A DNA stretch of 50,240 nucleotides from Desulfobacterales bacterium (GTDB lineage: Bacteria > Desulfobacterota > Desulfobulbia > Desulfobulbales > JAGXFP01), in assembly GCA_024637225.1 (NCBI GenBank), contig JAGXFP010000031.1, positions 1-50,240 of the forward strand, read 5' to 3'. The notes under the pieces were generated by a model. It did not search any database and was not told the DNA's origin. It was given only the letters and a program-made list of their open reading frames with translations. A program made the position numbers and the translations under genes. Positions 42,903 to 50,240 of the stretch are shown one piece after another (positions within the stretch are counted from its first letter, which is position 1; each line of letters starts with the position of its first letter).

Positions 42903-43841
42903 ATGGATCGCTACACCAAGGGCTTTGTCGTTGCCTCGCTTATCTACTTTTTTCTCGCCGCCGTTCTCGGCATCTGGATGGGCGGGGAAAACTACGCGGA
43001 ATGGGCCCGGTTCGCCCATGTTCACCTCAACCTCCTCGGCTTCATGGCGATGATGATCTACGGAGTCGGCTACTTCATCCTGCCACGCTTCAACGGCAAA
43101 CCGCTGTATTGCCCGAGCTGGCTGCCGGTCCACTTCTACTTGGCCAATATCGGCCTGCTCGGACTGGTCGTAACCGCCCCCGGCCGGCCCGGTCTCGCTT
43201 TTCATATCTTCGCGGTAATCAATGTCATTGCGGTGGCGATGTTCGCGATCAATATCGGCGCCACCGTCCTGATCCCCGAAGCGGAAGAAGCGGAAACAAG
43301 TGCCGCCGGCGTTGAACCGGAAATCGAGATCACTCCGGAAACCAGGATGGCGGAGATCATCACCAGATGGCCGGAATTGGTCGGGCTGTTGATCAAGAAC
43401 GGATTCACTCCCCTGGCAGATCCGGACCACCTGGAGAAAATCAAAACCATGCCGATCACCTTGGGCATGGCCTGCGAACGCCACGGGCTCGATGCCAAAA
43501 TGCTGTCGAAACTGTTGACCGAAGGGGCCAAAAGCCTGGCCCGGGAAGAAAGATCAGCCGCTCATCCGCCCTCCTCTGCCGCGCCATTGCAAAGTCCCGG
43601 CTCGATCGGTTCCGGTCTGCAGCCCGGCGACCCCATCACCCATCGCCACATAATCGGGGAAATCCTCAAGGTTTATCCGGCCACCGAAAAGGTCTTCAAG
43701 AAATATTACGGTACGGCCTGCTTCTCCTGTCCCGGGCAGGCTACCGAGAACATCCGGCAGAGCGCCATGATCCACAACACCGATGAAGAGCGGATTCTGA
43801 TGGAACTGAACGAAGCTGCCCGAGAGGCCCTGGAGTCCTAA
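42903..43841 (+). CDS. Membrane protein with two DUF1858 redox domains
   Basis: 312 residues. Four membrane segments (about 7-26, 38-60, 77-95, 100-125) resemble part of a haem-copper oxidase / NorB-like subunit, with possible haem ligands H39, H41 and H77. Two DUF1858 (hybrid-cluster-associated redox disulfide) domains follow at about 143-208 and 245-305; the second has C273xxC276 (ACFSCPG). I start at the ATG at 42903, which has GGAGGG five bases upstream. DUF1858 is tied to redox or hybrid-cluster proteins, so a membrane redox relay or nitric-oxide role is plausible, but this is inference. Confidence 0.8.
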   Translation: MDRYTKGFVVASLIYFFLAAVLGIWMGGENYAEWARFAHVHLNLLGFMAMMIYGVGYFILPRFNGKPLYCPSWLPVHFYLANIGLLGLVVTAPGRPGLAFHIFAVINVIAVAMFAINIGATVLIPEAEEAETSAAGVEPEIEITPETRMAEIITRWPELVGLLIKNGFTPLADPDHLEKIKTMPITLGMACERHGLDAKMLSKLLTEGAKSLAREERSAAHPPSSAAPLQSPGSIGSGLQPGDPITHRHIIGEILKVYPATEKVFKKYYGTACFSCPGQATENIRQSAMIHNTDEERILMELNEAAREALES

Positions 43842-43976
43842 GAGAAAATCACCTTTCATGATGACCCGGAAATCTTTCTGCCAATTTCGATGTAAACTCT
43901 TACATTCCTCTAATACCCCTTAGTGCCCGGCTGGCCCTCGAAATATTGAGCAACCAGAAATTCCTGGAGGAGAGTC

Positions 43977-44327
43977 ATGTCGATTGTCCTGAAACGTGCC
44001 TATGAACCGGCCTCTCCCGAAGACGGCCACCGGGTTCTCGTTGATCGGATCTGGCCAAGGGGCCTTTCGAAAGACGAAATGAAAATTGATGAATGGCTGA
44101 AGGAATTCGCGCCATCGGATCAGTTGCGGAAGGCTTTCCATAAAGACGAATTGAGCTGGGGACAATTCCGCAATGCCTATCTTGCGGAACTGAAAAACCA
44201 CCGGGACGAGCTTCGCGGTTTGGAGCGGATTGCCAAAGAGGGCCGGCTCACTCTGGTTTTTAGCGCCCATGACGAAGAGCACAACAATGCCGTGGTTTTA
44301 AAGGACTATCTCAACTCCCTTGGTTGA
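43977..44327 (+). CDS. DUF488 family protein
   Basis: A 116-residue cytoplasmic protein. RAYEPASPEDGHRVLVDRIWPRGLSK and LTLVFSAHDEEHNNAVVL mark the DUF488 family. The function is unknown. GGAGGAG precedes the ATG by 5-6 bases. It follows the DUF1858 gene after 135 bases and may share its transcript. Confidence 0.9.
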   Translation: MSIVLKRAYEPASPEDGHRVLVDRIWPRGLSKDEMKIDEWLKEFAPSDQLRKAFHKDELSWGQFRNAYLAELKNHRDELRGLERIAKEGRLTLVFSAHDEEHNNAVVLKDYLNSLG

Positions 44328-44387
44328 GTTAACCAGGGCGGTTCCCCCAGTGCGACTCAGTTTTTTTTTAATAACTCCAAAGCATCC

Positions 44388-44416
44388 TTGACCAATCGGG
44401 GCATAGGTCATATATT
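44388..44416 (+). promoter_or_regulatory. Sigma70-type promoter of the efflux operon
   Basis: TTGACC (44388-44393) and TATATT (44411-44416) are exactly 17 bases apart. Transcription should start near 44423, inside or next to the predicted TetR operator, 36 bases upstream of the regulator gene. Confidence 0.7.
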
Positions 44417-44423
44417 TAAAGTG

Positions 44424-44437
44424 AGTAATCAATTACT
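44424..44437 (+). promoter_or_regulatory. Predicted TetR operator
   Basis: AGTAAT-CA-ATTACT is a perfect 6-2-6 palindrome lying on the expected start of transcription, directly upstream of the TetR gene. The form and place fit an autoregulatory repressor site. Confidence 0.6.
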
Positions 44438-44458
44438 ATCTTTCTTTGGGGAATTTAT

Positions 44459-45067
44459 ATGAACTCACACGTCAAGCATCTCCCAGCCGAAAAGCGCCGC
44501 GCGGTGACGGTTGAAGCGGTGGTCGAGCTGGCCGCGGAGCGGAACCCGAGCGAAATCACCACCGCCGCCATTGCCAAGCACATGGGGCTGAGCCAGGGCG
44601 CCCTGTTCCGCCATTTCACCAACAAGGACGCGATCATGCTGGCCGTAATGGAGTGGGTGGCGGAAAGGCTGCTGGCCCGGGTGGACAAAGCCGTCCGGGC
44701 GCTCGCCTCCCCCCTCGGTGCCCTCGAAGCGATGTTCATGGCCCATGTCGACTTTGTCGTTGAACATCCTGGCGTGCCCCGCATGCTGTTCGGCGAGTTG
44801 CAGCGCGCCGATGAAACGGCGCCGAAACGCATGGTCCAGACCCTCATCCGCCGCTATGGCGAACGGCTGCAAAAATTGATTGAGGAAGGGATAATTTGCG
44901 GGGAACTGGACGCCGGGCTCGACCGGGAAGCCGCCGCCACCCTTTTCATCGGAACGATCCAGGGGCTGGTAATGCAGTCGCTTTTGGCCGGCGATGTTAA
45001 CCGGATCCGCGAAGACGCGCCAAGGGTCTTTGCCATCTACCGACGTGGAATCAGGAGGTCACCATGA
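44459..45067 (+). CDS. TetR/AcrR family transcriptional regulator
   Basis: A 202-residue regulator. An N-terminal helix-turn-helix (TTAAIAKHMGLSQGALFRHF, about 36-55) is followed by a variable helical ligand domain. It is the first gene of a five-gene operon with an efflux system and overlaps the next gene as ATGA. It most probably represses its own operon from the palindrome at 44424-44437 until a toxic compound binds. Confidence 0.92.
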   Translation: MNSHVKHLPAEKRRAVTVEAVVELAAERNPSEITTAAIAKHMGLSQGALFRHFTNKDAIMLAVMEWVAERLLARVDKAVRALASPLGALEAMFMAHVDFVVEHPGVPRMLFGELQRADETAPKRMVQTLIRRYGERLQKLIEEGIICGELDAGLDREAAATLFIGTIQGLVMQSLLAGDVNRIREDAPRVFAIYRRGIRRSP

Positions 45068-46215
45068 AAAGTCTACCCTTGCAGGGCCGCACCGCGGCGC
45101 TTTTGGCGGTTATCCTGCCGCTGCTGGCCCTTTTCATCTATGTGGCCCTTCGCTCCGGCCCGCTGGCTCCGATTCTGGTGACCGTCGTCAAGGTTGAAAA
45201 ACGCGCCATCGCCCCTGGATTATTCGGGATCGGCACCATCGAAGCGCGCTACACCTACAAAATCGGGCCGACCATTGCCGGCCGGGTCCAGAACCTGGAT
45301 GTCCATGTGGGCGACCGGGTCAAGGGAGGAGAGATCCTCAGCAGAATGGACCCGGTCGATCTCGAGGAGCGCATCCACGCCCAGGAAGCAGCACTTAAAC
45401 GGGCCGAAGCACATTTGGTTGAAGCCCGGGAAAGGCGGAGCTATGCACAGAACCAGGCCCGCCGCTATGAGCAATTACTGGCCGTGCGTTCGACAAGCGA
45501 GGAGATCGTCGCCACCAAAAAACATGAGCTGCGGTTAGCCGAGGCCAGCCTGGACGCGGCGCGGGAAGAACTCGCGCGTCTCGAGGCCGATCGCGGGGCA
45601 TTGCTTGCCCAAAGCGGCAACCTGGAGCTGACTGCCCCGGTCGACGGCCTGGTCGCGGCGCGCAACGCGGATCCGGGCACCACGGTCGTGGCCGGCCAGG
45701 CGGTGATCGAGGTGATCGATCCGGAGAGCCTGTGGATAAATGTGCGCTTTGATCAGATCAATGCGCGGGGGCTGGCCGCCGATCTGCCCGGCCGGATCGT
45801 TATGCGTTCCCAGGCGGAGAAGTCCCAGGCGGGTCGGGTGCTGCGGGTCGAACCGATGGCCGACGCGGTGACCGAGGAAATCCTGGCCAAGGTGGTATTC
45901 GAAGAGATCCCCTCCCCCCTGCCGCCGGTAGGAGAACTGGCCGAAGTCACCATCACCCTGCCGGCGCTGCCGGAGGCGCCGGTAATCCCGAACGCGGCGA
46001 TCAAGCAGATTGATGGCGAAACGGGCGTGTGGCGGATTATAGATGGCGATCTGCGCTTCACCCCGGTTACGCTGGCCGTATCCGATCTGGACGGCAATGT
46101 CCAGATACGGGAAGGGCTGGAGGTCGGCGACCGGGTGGTGCTCTACAGCGCCAATGCCCTGAACGGGCGGAGCCGGATCAAAATCGTCGACCAAATTCCG
46201 GGGGTGACCCGATGA
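45064..46215 (+). CDS. Periplasmic adaptor (membrane fusion) protein of an ABC exporter
   Basis: A 383-residue HlyD/MacA-like protein. One membrane segment near the N-terminus (about 11-30), lipoyl-like halves (GPTIAGRVQNLDVHVGDRVKGG and ELTAPVDGLVAARNADPG), a coiled-coil hairpin (about 100-180) and a beta-barrel domain. It links the inner-membrane permease to the outer-membrane channel. AGGAGG lies before the ATG; the start overlaps the TetR stop and the stop overlaps the permease start. Confidence 0.92.
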   Translation: MKSLPLQGRTAALLAVILPLLALFIYVALRSGPLAPILVTVVKVEKRAIAPGLFGIGTIEARYTYKIGPTIAGRVQNLDVHVGDRVKGGEILSRMDPVDLEERIHAQEAALKRAEAHLVEARERRSYAQNQARRYEQLLAVRSTSEEIVATKKHELRLAEASLDAAREELARLEADRGALLAQSGNLELTAPVDGLVAARNADPGTTVVAGQAVIEVIDPESLWINVRFDQINARGLAADLPGRIVMRSQAEKSQAGRVLRVEPMADAVTEEILAKVVFEEIPSPLPPVGELAEVTITLPALPEAPVIPNAAIKQIDGETGVWRIIDGDLRFTPVTLAVSDLDGNVQIREGLEVGDRVVLYSANALNGRSRIKIVDQIPGVTR

Positions 46216-47417
46216 TCAGTCTGGCGGGCCGCGACATCATGCACTCCTGGGGCAAATTCGTTTTTACCGGCATGGGTCTCGGCCTGCTGATCGGCGTTAC
46301 CCTGTCGATGGCCGGCATCTACCGCGGCATGGTGGATGACGCCAAGGTGCTGCTCGACAACAGCGGGGCCGATCTCTGGGTGGTGCAGAGGAACACCCTG
46401 GGACCCTATGCCGAATCATCCAGCATTTATGATGACGCCTGGCGCGGGATTCGGGGGATGCCGGGGGTGGCCCGGGTGGCCAACATCACCTATCTCACCA
46501 TGCAGGTGCGCCGGGGCGAGCGCGACGTGCGGGCGATGGTTACCGGAATCATGCCCGGCCGGCCCGGGACACCCGGCTGGCCCCCCTATCTCGTGGCGGG
46601 ACGGCAGATTACCCGGGGCCATTACGAAGCGGTGGCCGATATCGCTTCGGGATTCAAGCTTGGCGAAAGGATCCGGGTCCGCCGCAACCATTACACGGTT
46701 GTCGGCCTGACCAGAAGGATGGTGTCCTCCAACGGCGACCCCATGGTCTTCATCCCGCTGAAGGATGCCCAGGAAGCCCAGTTTCTCAAGGACAATGACG
46801 CCATCCGCCAGCAGCGGCGGCGCACCGCCGAAAATCCCGCTTTCAACCGGCCCGGAGTCCCGGGTCTGCTGGAGGCGGTCATCGCTTCGCAAAGCACCAA
46901 CCCCTATGTGAACGCGGTTCTGGTCCAGATTGAACCGGGCCATCGCCCGGAAAGGATAGCGGAGTCGATCCGTCGCTGGAAACGGTTGACGGTATATACC
47001 CGCGAGCAGATGGAGGAGATCCTGGTGGGCAAGCTGATCGCCACCTCGGCCAGGCAGATCGGCATGTTCCTGGTGATCCTCTCGATTGTCAGCGCGGCCA
47101 TTGTCGCCTTCATCATCTACACCCTGACCCTGGGCAAGATCCGGGAGATCGCGGTACTCAAGCTGATCGGCACCAGAAACCGCACCATCGCCGCCATGAT
47201 CACCCAACAGGCCATTGCCCTGGGCGCGATCGGGTTCGTGGTGGGCAAGATCTCCGCCACCCTGCTGATGGCGCCGATCTTCCCCAAATATGTGCTGCTG
47301 GAACCCATGGACTCGGTCAAGGGGTTTGCGGCCGTGGTGGTGATCTGCGTGCTGTCGAGCATTATCGCCATCCGCGCCGCTCTCAAGGTTGATCCTGCCG
47401 AAGCCATTGGAGGTTGA
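46212..47417 (+). CDS. ABC transporter permease (MacB/FtsX-type)
   Basis: About 401 residues with a first membrane segment (about 16-38), a large periplasmic domain (about 40-265) and three further membrane segments toward the C-terminus (about 275-300, 322-350, 365-388). FtsX-type features include GKIREIAVLKLIGTRNRTI. I start at the ATG at 46212, which overlaps the adaptor stop as ATGA; a longer frame upstream would run through the adaptor gene. It resembles DevC of the DevBCA exporter type. Confidence 0.9.
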   Translation: MISLAGRDIMHSWGKFVFTGMGLGLLIGVTLSMAGIYRGMVDDAKVLLDNSGADLWVVQRNTLGPYAESSSIYDDAWRGIRGMPGVARVANITYLTMQVRRGERDVRAMVTGIMPGRPGTPGWPPYLVAGRQITRGHYEAVADIASGFKLGERIRVRRNHYTVVGLTRRMVSSNGDPMVFIPLKDAQEAQFLKDNDAIRQQRRRTAENPAFNRPGVPGLLEAVIASQSTNPYVNAVLVQIEPGHRPERIAESIRRWKRLTVYTREQMEEILVGKLIATSARQIGMFLVILSIVSAAIVAFIIYTLTLGKIREIAVLKLIGTRNRTIAAMITQQAIALGAIGFVVGKISATLLMAPIFPKYVLLEPMDSVKGFAAVVVICVLSSIIAIRAALKVDPAEAIGG

Positions 47418-47418
47418 T

Positions 47419-48126
47419 ATGGCCGGCAAAGGTATTCTCATAGAGGGATTGAGCAAACGCTACGGCAGCGGCGACACTGCGGTTGACGCCCTGAAAAAGG
47501 TGGACATGCAGGTGGCGCCGGGCGAGGTGGTCGGCCTGATCGGCCCGTCCGGATCGGGCAAGACCACGCTGCTCAAGGCCCTGGGAGCAGTGATCGAGCC
47601 CACCAGCGGGCGGATGACCCTGGGCGGCGAGGTGATCTATGACGGCGGCTGGCTGATCAAGGATCTGCGGGCCCTGCGTCGGGACAAAATCGGTTTTGTC
47701 TTCCAGGCGCCCTATCTCATCCCCTTTCTAAACGTCACCGATAATGTCGCCCTGCTGCCCATGCTGGCAGGAATCCCCAATGCCGAGGCACGGCAGCGGG
47801 CCGCGGAGCTTTTTCAAGCGCTCGACGTGGCACATCGCGCCAAGGCCATGCCTTCACAGCTTTCCGGCGGCGAACAGCAGCGGGTCGCCATTGCCCGGGG
47901 CCTGGTCAACCGGCCGCCGGTGATCCTCGCCGATGAACCCACCGCGCCCCTTGACAGCGAACGCGCCCTGGCGGTGATCCGGATCCTGAACGACATGGCC
48001 CGCAAACTCGAAACCGCGGTTATCGTGGTCACCCATGACGAAAAGATCATCCCGACCTTCAAGCGCATCTATCACATCCGCGATGGCGTGACCTATGAAG
48101 AAGCAGGCGAAGGAGTACTTGCATGA
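47419..48126 (+). CDS. ABC transporter ATP-binding protein (DevA/LolD-like)
   Basis: About 235 residues. Walker [16 protein letters not shown]-loop FQAPYLIPF, signature [14 protein letters not shown], Walker [15 protein letters not shown] and an H-loop (VVVTHD). The ATG at 47419 has GGAGG six bases upstream, right after the permease stop. Its stop overlaps the next gene as ATGA. It powers the tripartite exporter. Confidence 0.95.
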   Translation: MAGKGILIEGLSKRYGSGDTAVDALKKVDMQVAPGEVVGLIGPSGSGKTTLLKALGAVIEPTSGRMTLGGEVIYDGGWLIKDLRALRRDKIGFVFQAPYLIPFLNVTDNVALLPMLAGIPNAEARQRAAELFQALDVAHRAKAMPSQLSGGEQQRVAIARGLVNRPPVILADEPTAPLDSERALAVIRILNDMARKLETAVIVVTHDEKIIPTFKRIYHIRDGVTYEEAGEGVLA

Positions 48127-49601
48127 GAAGAAATAAAAGCAGTATACACGGTCGGATGGCAACCGGATTGATCATTGCCGTTCTGCTCGGCGGATGCACG
48201 GTTGGCCAGGATTTCATCCGCCCGGCAGCGCCGGAGGTGAGTTCGTACACGCCTGAGCCGCTGGAGGGGCAAACAGTTTCCGCCCCCGCGCCATTCGGCA
48301 AGTCCCAGCGTTTCGTCGAAGGCGGCCCGGTCAACCCTCAATGGTGGCGGGAACTCGGCGCACCCCGGTTGGATGCCCTGATTGACGAGGCTTTGCAGAA
48401 CAGCCCCACGCTGGCGGCGTCCCGGGCCACTTTACGCCAGGCGCGGGAAATATATGCCGCCCGGTCCGGATCGACTCTGTATCCCCGGGTTGACGCCAAC
48501 ATCAACGCCCAGCGGCAGCGATTCAGCCCCAGCACATCAGGACAGGAAGGTGACGCCACTGAATTCAGCCTGTACAACGCCGGCGTCGGCGTGCGGTACA
48601 ATCTTGATCTGGCCGGCGGCAACCGGCGCGCCCTGGAAGCCCTGGCCGCCAACATCGACTACCAGCGCTACCAACTGGAAGGCGCCCGGCTGACCTTGAC
48701 GGCCAATATCGTCACCACCGCAATCACCCGGGCCAGCCTGGCCGCGCGGATTGAGGCCGCCGAAACCATCCTCTATAGCCGGGAAGATCAGCTACGGCTG
48801 ACCAGGGAACGGGTCCGTCTCGGCCAGGCCGCAGCTGACGATGAACTGGCCCTGCTAACCCTGGCGGAACAGACCCGCGCCACCATACCGCTGCTGCGTA
48901 ATCAGCTCCAGCAGGCCGAGCATCTGCTGGCCGTGCTCGCCGGTCGGGCGCCGGGAACGGGAGGACTGCCGTCCTTCTCCCTGAAAGAGTTTTCACTTCC
49001 CGCAGTGCTGCCGGTGGTTGTGCCCTCAGAACTGGTGCGGGTCCGCCCGGACATTCAAGGAGCCGAGGCGGTGCTGCGCGCGGCCAATGCGGAATACGGC
49101 GTGGCCGTAGCCAACCTCTATCCGCAACTCAACCTCAGCGCCAATCTCGGTTCCCAGGCCCTGACCACCGGCGCCTTGTTCGGCAGCGGTTCGGCGGTCT
49201 GGAGCCTGGTCGGGCAACTGACGCAACCCCTATTCGACCCCGGGCTGCCGGCAAAAAAACGTGCCGCGCTGGCCGCGTTCGAGGCGGCGGCGGCGAATTA
49301 TCAGAACGTGGTGCTCGAATCCCTGCGTAATGTCGCCGACGTGCTGCGCGCCCTGGACAACGACGCCCAGCGGCTGGCCGCCCTTTCCGCCGCTGACACC
49401 GCCGCCCGGGGTTCCCTGGAATCCATGCAGCGGCAGTACGCACTTGGCGCGGCCGGCTATATCCAGCTGCTCATTGCCGAGCAGCAGTCGCAGCAGACCC
49501 GCATCGACCTGATCGAAGCCCGGTCCCGGCGCCTCATCGACAGCGCCGCATTATATCAGGCCGTGGGCGGCGGCAGGTTAAGAGAAGGCGAGAGTGAGTA
49601 G
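48123..49601 (+). CDS. Outer-membrane efflux lipoprotein (OprM/NodT type)
   Basis: A 492-residue TolC-family channel. A signal peptide ends in the lipobox LLGGC (Cys25). Two repeats of the outer-membrane efflux domain follow, with typical motifs (WWRELGAPRLDALIDEALQNSP; VRPDIQGAEAVLRAANAEYGVAVANLYPQLNLSA). It is the last gene of the operon and completes the tripartite system that exports from the cytoplasm or periplasm to the outside. No clear terminator follows; an inverted-repeat element starts 26 bases after the stop. Confidence 0.95.
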   Translation: MRRNKSSIHGRMATGLIIAVLLGGCTVGQDFIRPAAPEVSSYTPEPLEGQTVSAPAPFGKSQRFVEGGPVNPQWWRELGAPRLDALIDEALQNSPTLAASRATLRQAREIYAARSGSTLYPRVDANINAQRQRFSPSTSGQEGDATEFSLYNAGVGVRYNLDLAGGNRRALEALAANIDYQRYQLEGARLTLTANIVTTAITRASLAARIEAAETILYSREDQLRLTRERVRLGQAAADDELALLTLAEQTRATIPLLRNQLQQAEHLLAVLAGRAPGTGGLPSFSLKEFSLPAVLPVVVPSELVRVRPDIQGAEAVLRAANAEYGVAVANLYPQLNLSANLGSQALTTGALFGSGSAVWSLVGQLTQPLFDPGLPAKKRAALAAFEAAAANYQNVVLESLRNVADVLRALDNDAQRLAALSAADTAARGSLESMQRQYALGAAGYIQLLIAEQQSQQTRIDLIEARSRRLIDSAALYQAVGGGRLREGESE

Positions 49602-49626
49602 TGAGGGGTCAGGGTAATAGAATTCA

Positions 49627-49889
49627 GGGGACACCTTAGAATGGCGCTAGTTTAATCCATTTTTCATTAACCAATGCCTGGAAACATAGGTCACAAAAGG
49701 CCGACTGCCCGACGCGAAAGACAATGGCAAATTTTCAAGTTGATCACTGCCAAACGCTGTATAGACAGCGATATATTTAAAGCACCCCGGAAATGGTCCG
49801 GCAAATCTTGCGAAGTTACTTAATGCCGCTGGGTTGGGCAAATATCGTTACTCTGAACCCTTAAACTAGCGCCACTCTATGGTGTCCCC
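49627..49889. mobile_element. MITE-like element with 29-bp terminal inverted repeats, 263 bp
   Basis: The left end starts GGGGACACC (49627-49655) and the right end finishes GGTGTCCCC (49861-49889); 27 of the 29 terminal bases are inverted matches, including GGCGCTAGTTTAA at the inner side. No transposase frame is inside and no obvious target duplication is seen. Ends of this GGGGACACC type are often mobilised by Y1 (REP-associated) tyrosine transposases, which is an inference here. Confidence 0.75.
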
Positions 49890-50027
49890 GGAACTCGCGC
49901 TGCAAGGGCACTAAAACTTATGTTTCAAGACCTGGTGCCCCTGGCTGACCCCGTGTCCCAGTGTTTCACAGCATTGGCGCGATCCTGGTCGTATGTTGAA
50001 TGAGTGATGATCAAGTAAACAATAAAT

Positions 50028-50056
50028 TTGACAGCTATGCCGCCGTTTCGATATTG
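50028..50056 (+). promoter_or_regulatory. Possible promoter near window end
   Basis: TTGACA (50028-50033) followed after 17 bases by ATATTG, or after 18 by TATTGT. A very short frame (24 codons, ATG at 50084 after AGGAAAAAGG) lies downstream. Weak evidence. Confidence 0.25.
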
Positions 50057-50098
50057 TGAATTGTAATGCACAACAGGAAAAAGGATGCAAACGGGTCA

Positions 50099-50122
50099 AG
50101 GGGGACATCCTATACTCCCCCT
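50099..50122. repeat. Small palindrome
   Basis: AGGGGGA and TCCCCCT pair over 7 bp with a 10-base loop, flanked by GTCA-type bases on both sides. It could be the end of another inverted-repeat element or a weak terminator. Confidence 0.35.
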
Positions 50123-50145
50123 GTCAACAGATAAAAAAATATCTT

Positions 50146-50240
50146 TTAAATCAATGAGTTGAAGATTTGAGGCTTTCGCGGACGAACCATATCAACGTCC
50201 TTCTCACTGAAGGATTGGTTCAGACCGGCAAGCCCCTCAC
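50146..50240 (-). CDS. Possible 3' end of an unidentified gene cut by the window
   Basis: On the minus strand an open frame enters from the window edge and ends at TAA (50146-50148), encoding about 30 residues ending RPRKPQIFNSLI. I recognise no family. At this length an open frame by chance is quite possible. Confidence 0.25.
   Translation of the reverse strand, partial: EGLAGLNQSFSEKDVDMVRPRKPQIFNSLI

Larger units (their letters stand above)
49602..50145. other. Gene-free stretch after the efflux operon
   Basis: 544 bases. It holds the inverted-repeat element at 49627-49889, then about 200 bases with no supportable gene, a possible promoter at 50028-50056 and a small palindrome at 50099-50122. 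The open frames here are short and without good ribosome sites. Confidence 0.5.

Noticed and set aside
46029..46211. N-terminal extension of the ABC permease
   Set aside because: It would overlap the adaptor gene by 183 bases and has no membrane-protein character; the ATGA overlap at 46212 is the natural start.
1..50240. CRISPR array, prophage, rRNA operon or tRNA-Sec
   Set aside because: I looked for regularly spaced direct repeats, phage structural genes, rRNA landmarks and a long tRNA near selA and saw none.

Overview
The window looks like part of the chromosome of a sulfate-reducing Desulfobacterota (former Deltaproteobacteria) with fairly high G+C. The marker is a complete aprB-aprA-qmoA-qmoB-qmoC dissimilatory sulfate-reduction operon. 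A Desulfobulbales-like host is my inference from gene content, not a measured placement.

Layout. 1-790 (minus) is a translation locus: tRNA-Thr(TGT), tRNA-Tyr, tRNA-Gly, tRNA-Thr(GGT), then the start of tuf, behind a recognisable tRNA promoter. 943-8770 (minus) is the apr-qmo operon, with a strong promoter, a leader of about 245 bases, and two stem-loops between aprA and qmoA. 8770-9498 is repeat-rich non-coding DNA. 9499-10440 encodes a YkgJ-type cysteine-cluster protein. 10531-13678 (minus) holds a radical SAM protein closely followed by a histidine kinase. 13933-30712 (minus) is the dcw division and cell-wall cluster: mraZ, rsmH, ftsL, ftsI, murE, murF, mraY, murD, murG, murC, murB, ftsQ, ftsA, ftsZ. 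30745-32611 (plus) is bipA. 32737-40450 (minus) holds a spermidine-synthase-like protein, DUF2784, a small membrane protein, a DUF3365 haem sensor, a LOG-family protein, a degenerate GGDEF/TPR protein, selA and a small basic protein. 40930-41628 is aat. 41704-42276 (minus) is a thioredoxin-fold selenoprotein with an in-frame TGA. 42903-44327 encodes a membrane DUF1858 protein and a DUF488 protein. 44388-49601 is a TetR-controlled tripartite ABC efflux operon. The end of the window holds a 263-bp inverted-repeat element.

Most notable points. (1) The dcw FtsI keeps its membrane anchor, dimer domain, transpeptidase-like fold and PASTA domain, but all three penicillin-binding motifs (SxxK, SxN, KTG) appear lost in an uninterrupted frame. 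(2) ftsW is missing from its usual place; murD and murG overlap directly. Together these suggest that the canonical FtsW-FtsI septal synthase is not encoded here and that the locus keeps a pseudo-enzyme. (3) The gene at 41704-42276 reads through a TGA in a UxxC redox motif, followed at the right distance by a SECIS-like hairpin, and selA lies 1.5 kb away. (4) A family of inverted-repeat intergenic elements (two copies of about 220 bp, one 54-bp deletion derivative, one or two decayed copies) is scattered through the window, one of them inside the dcw cluster.
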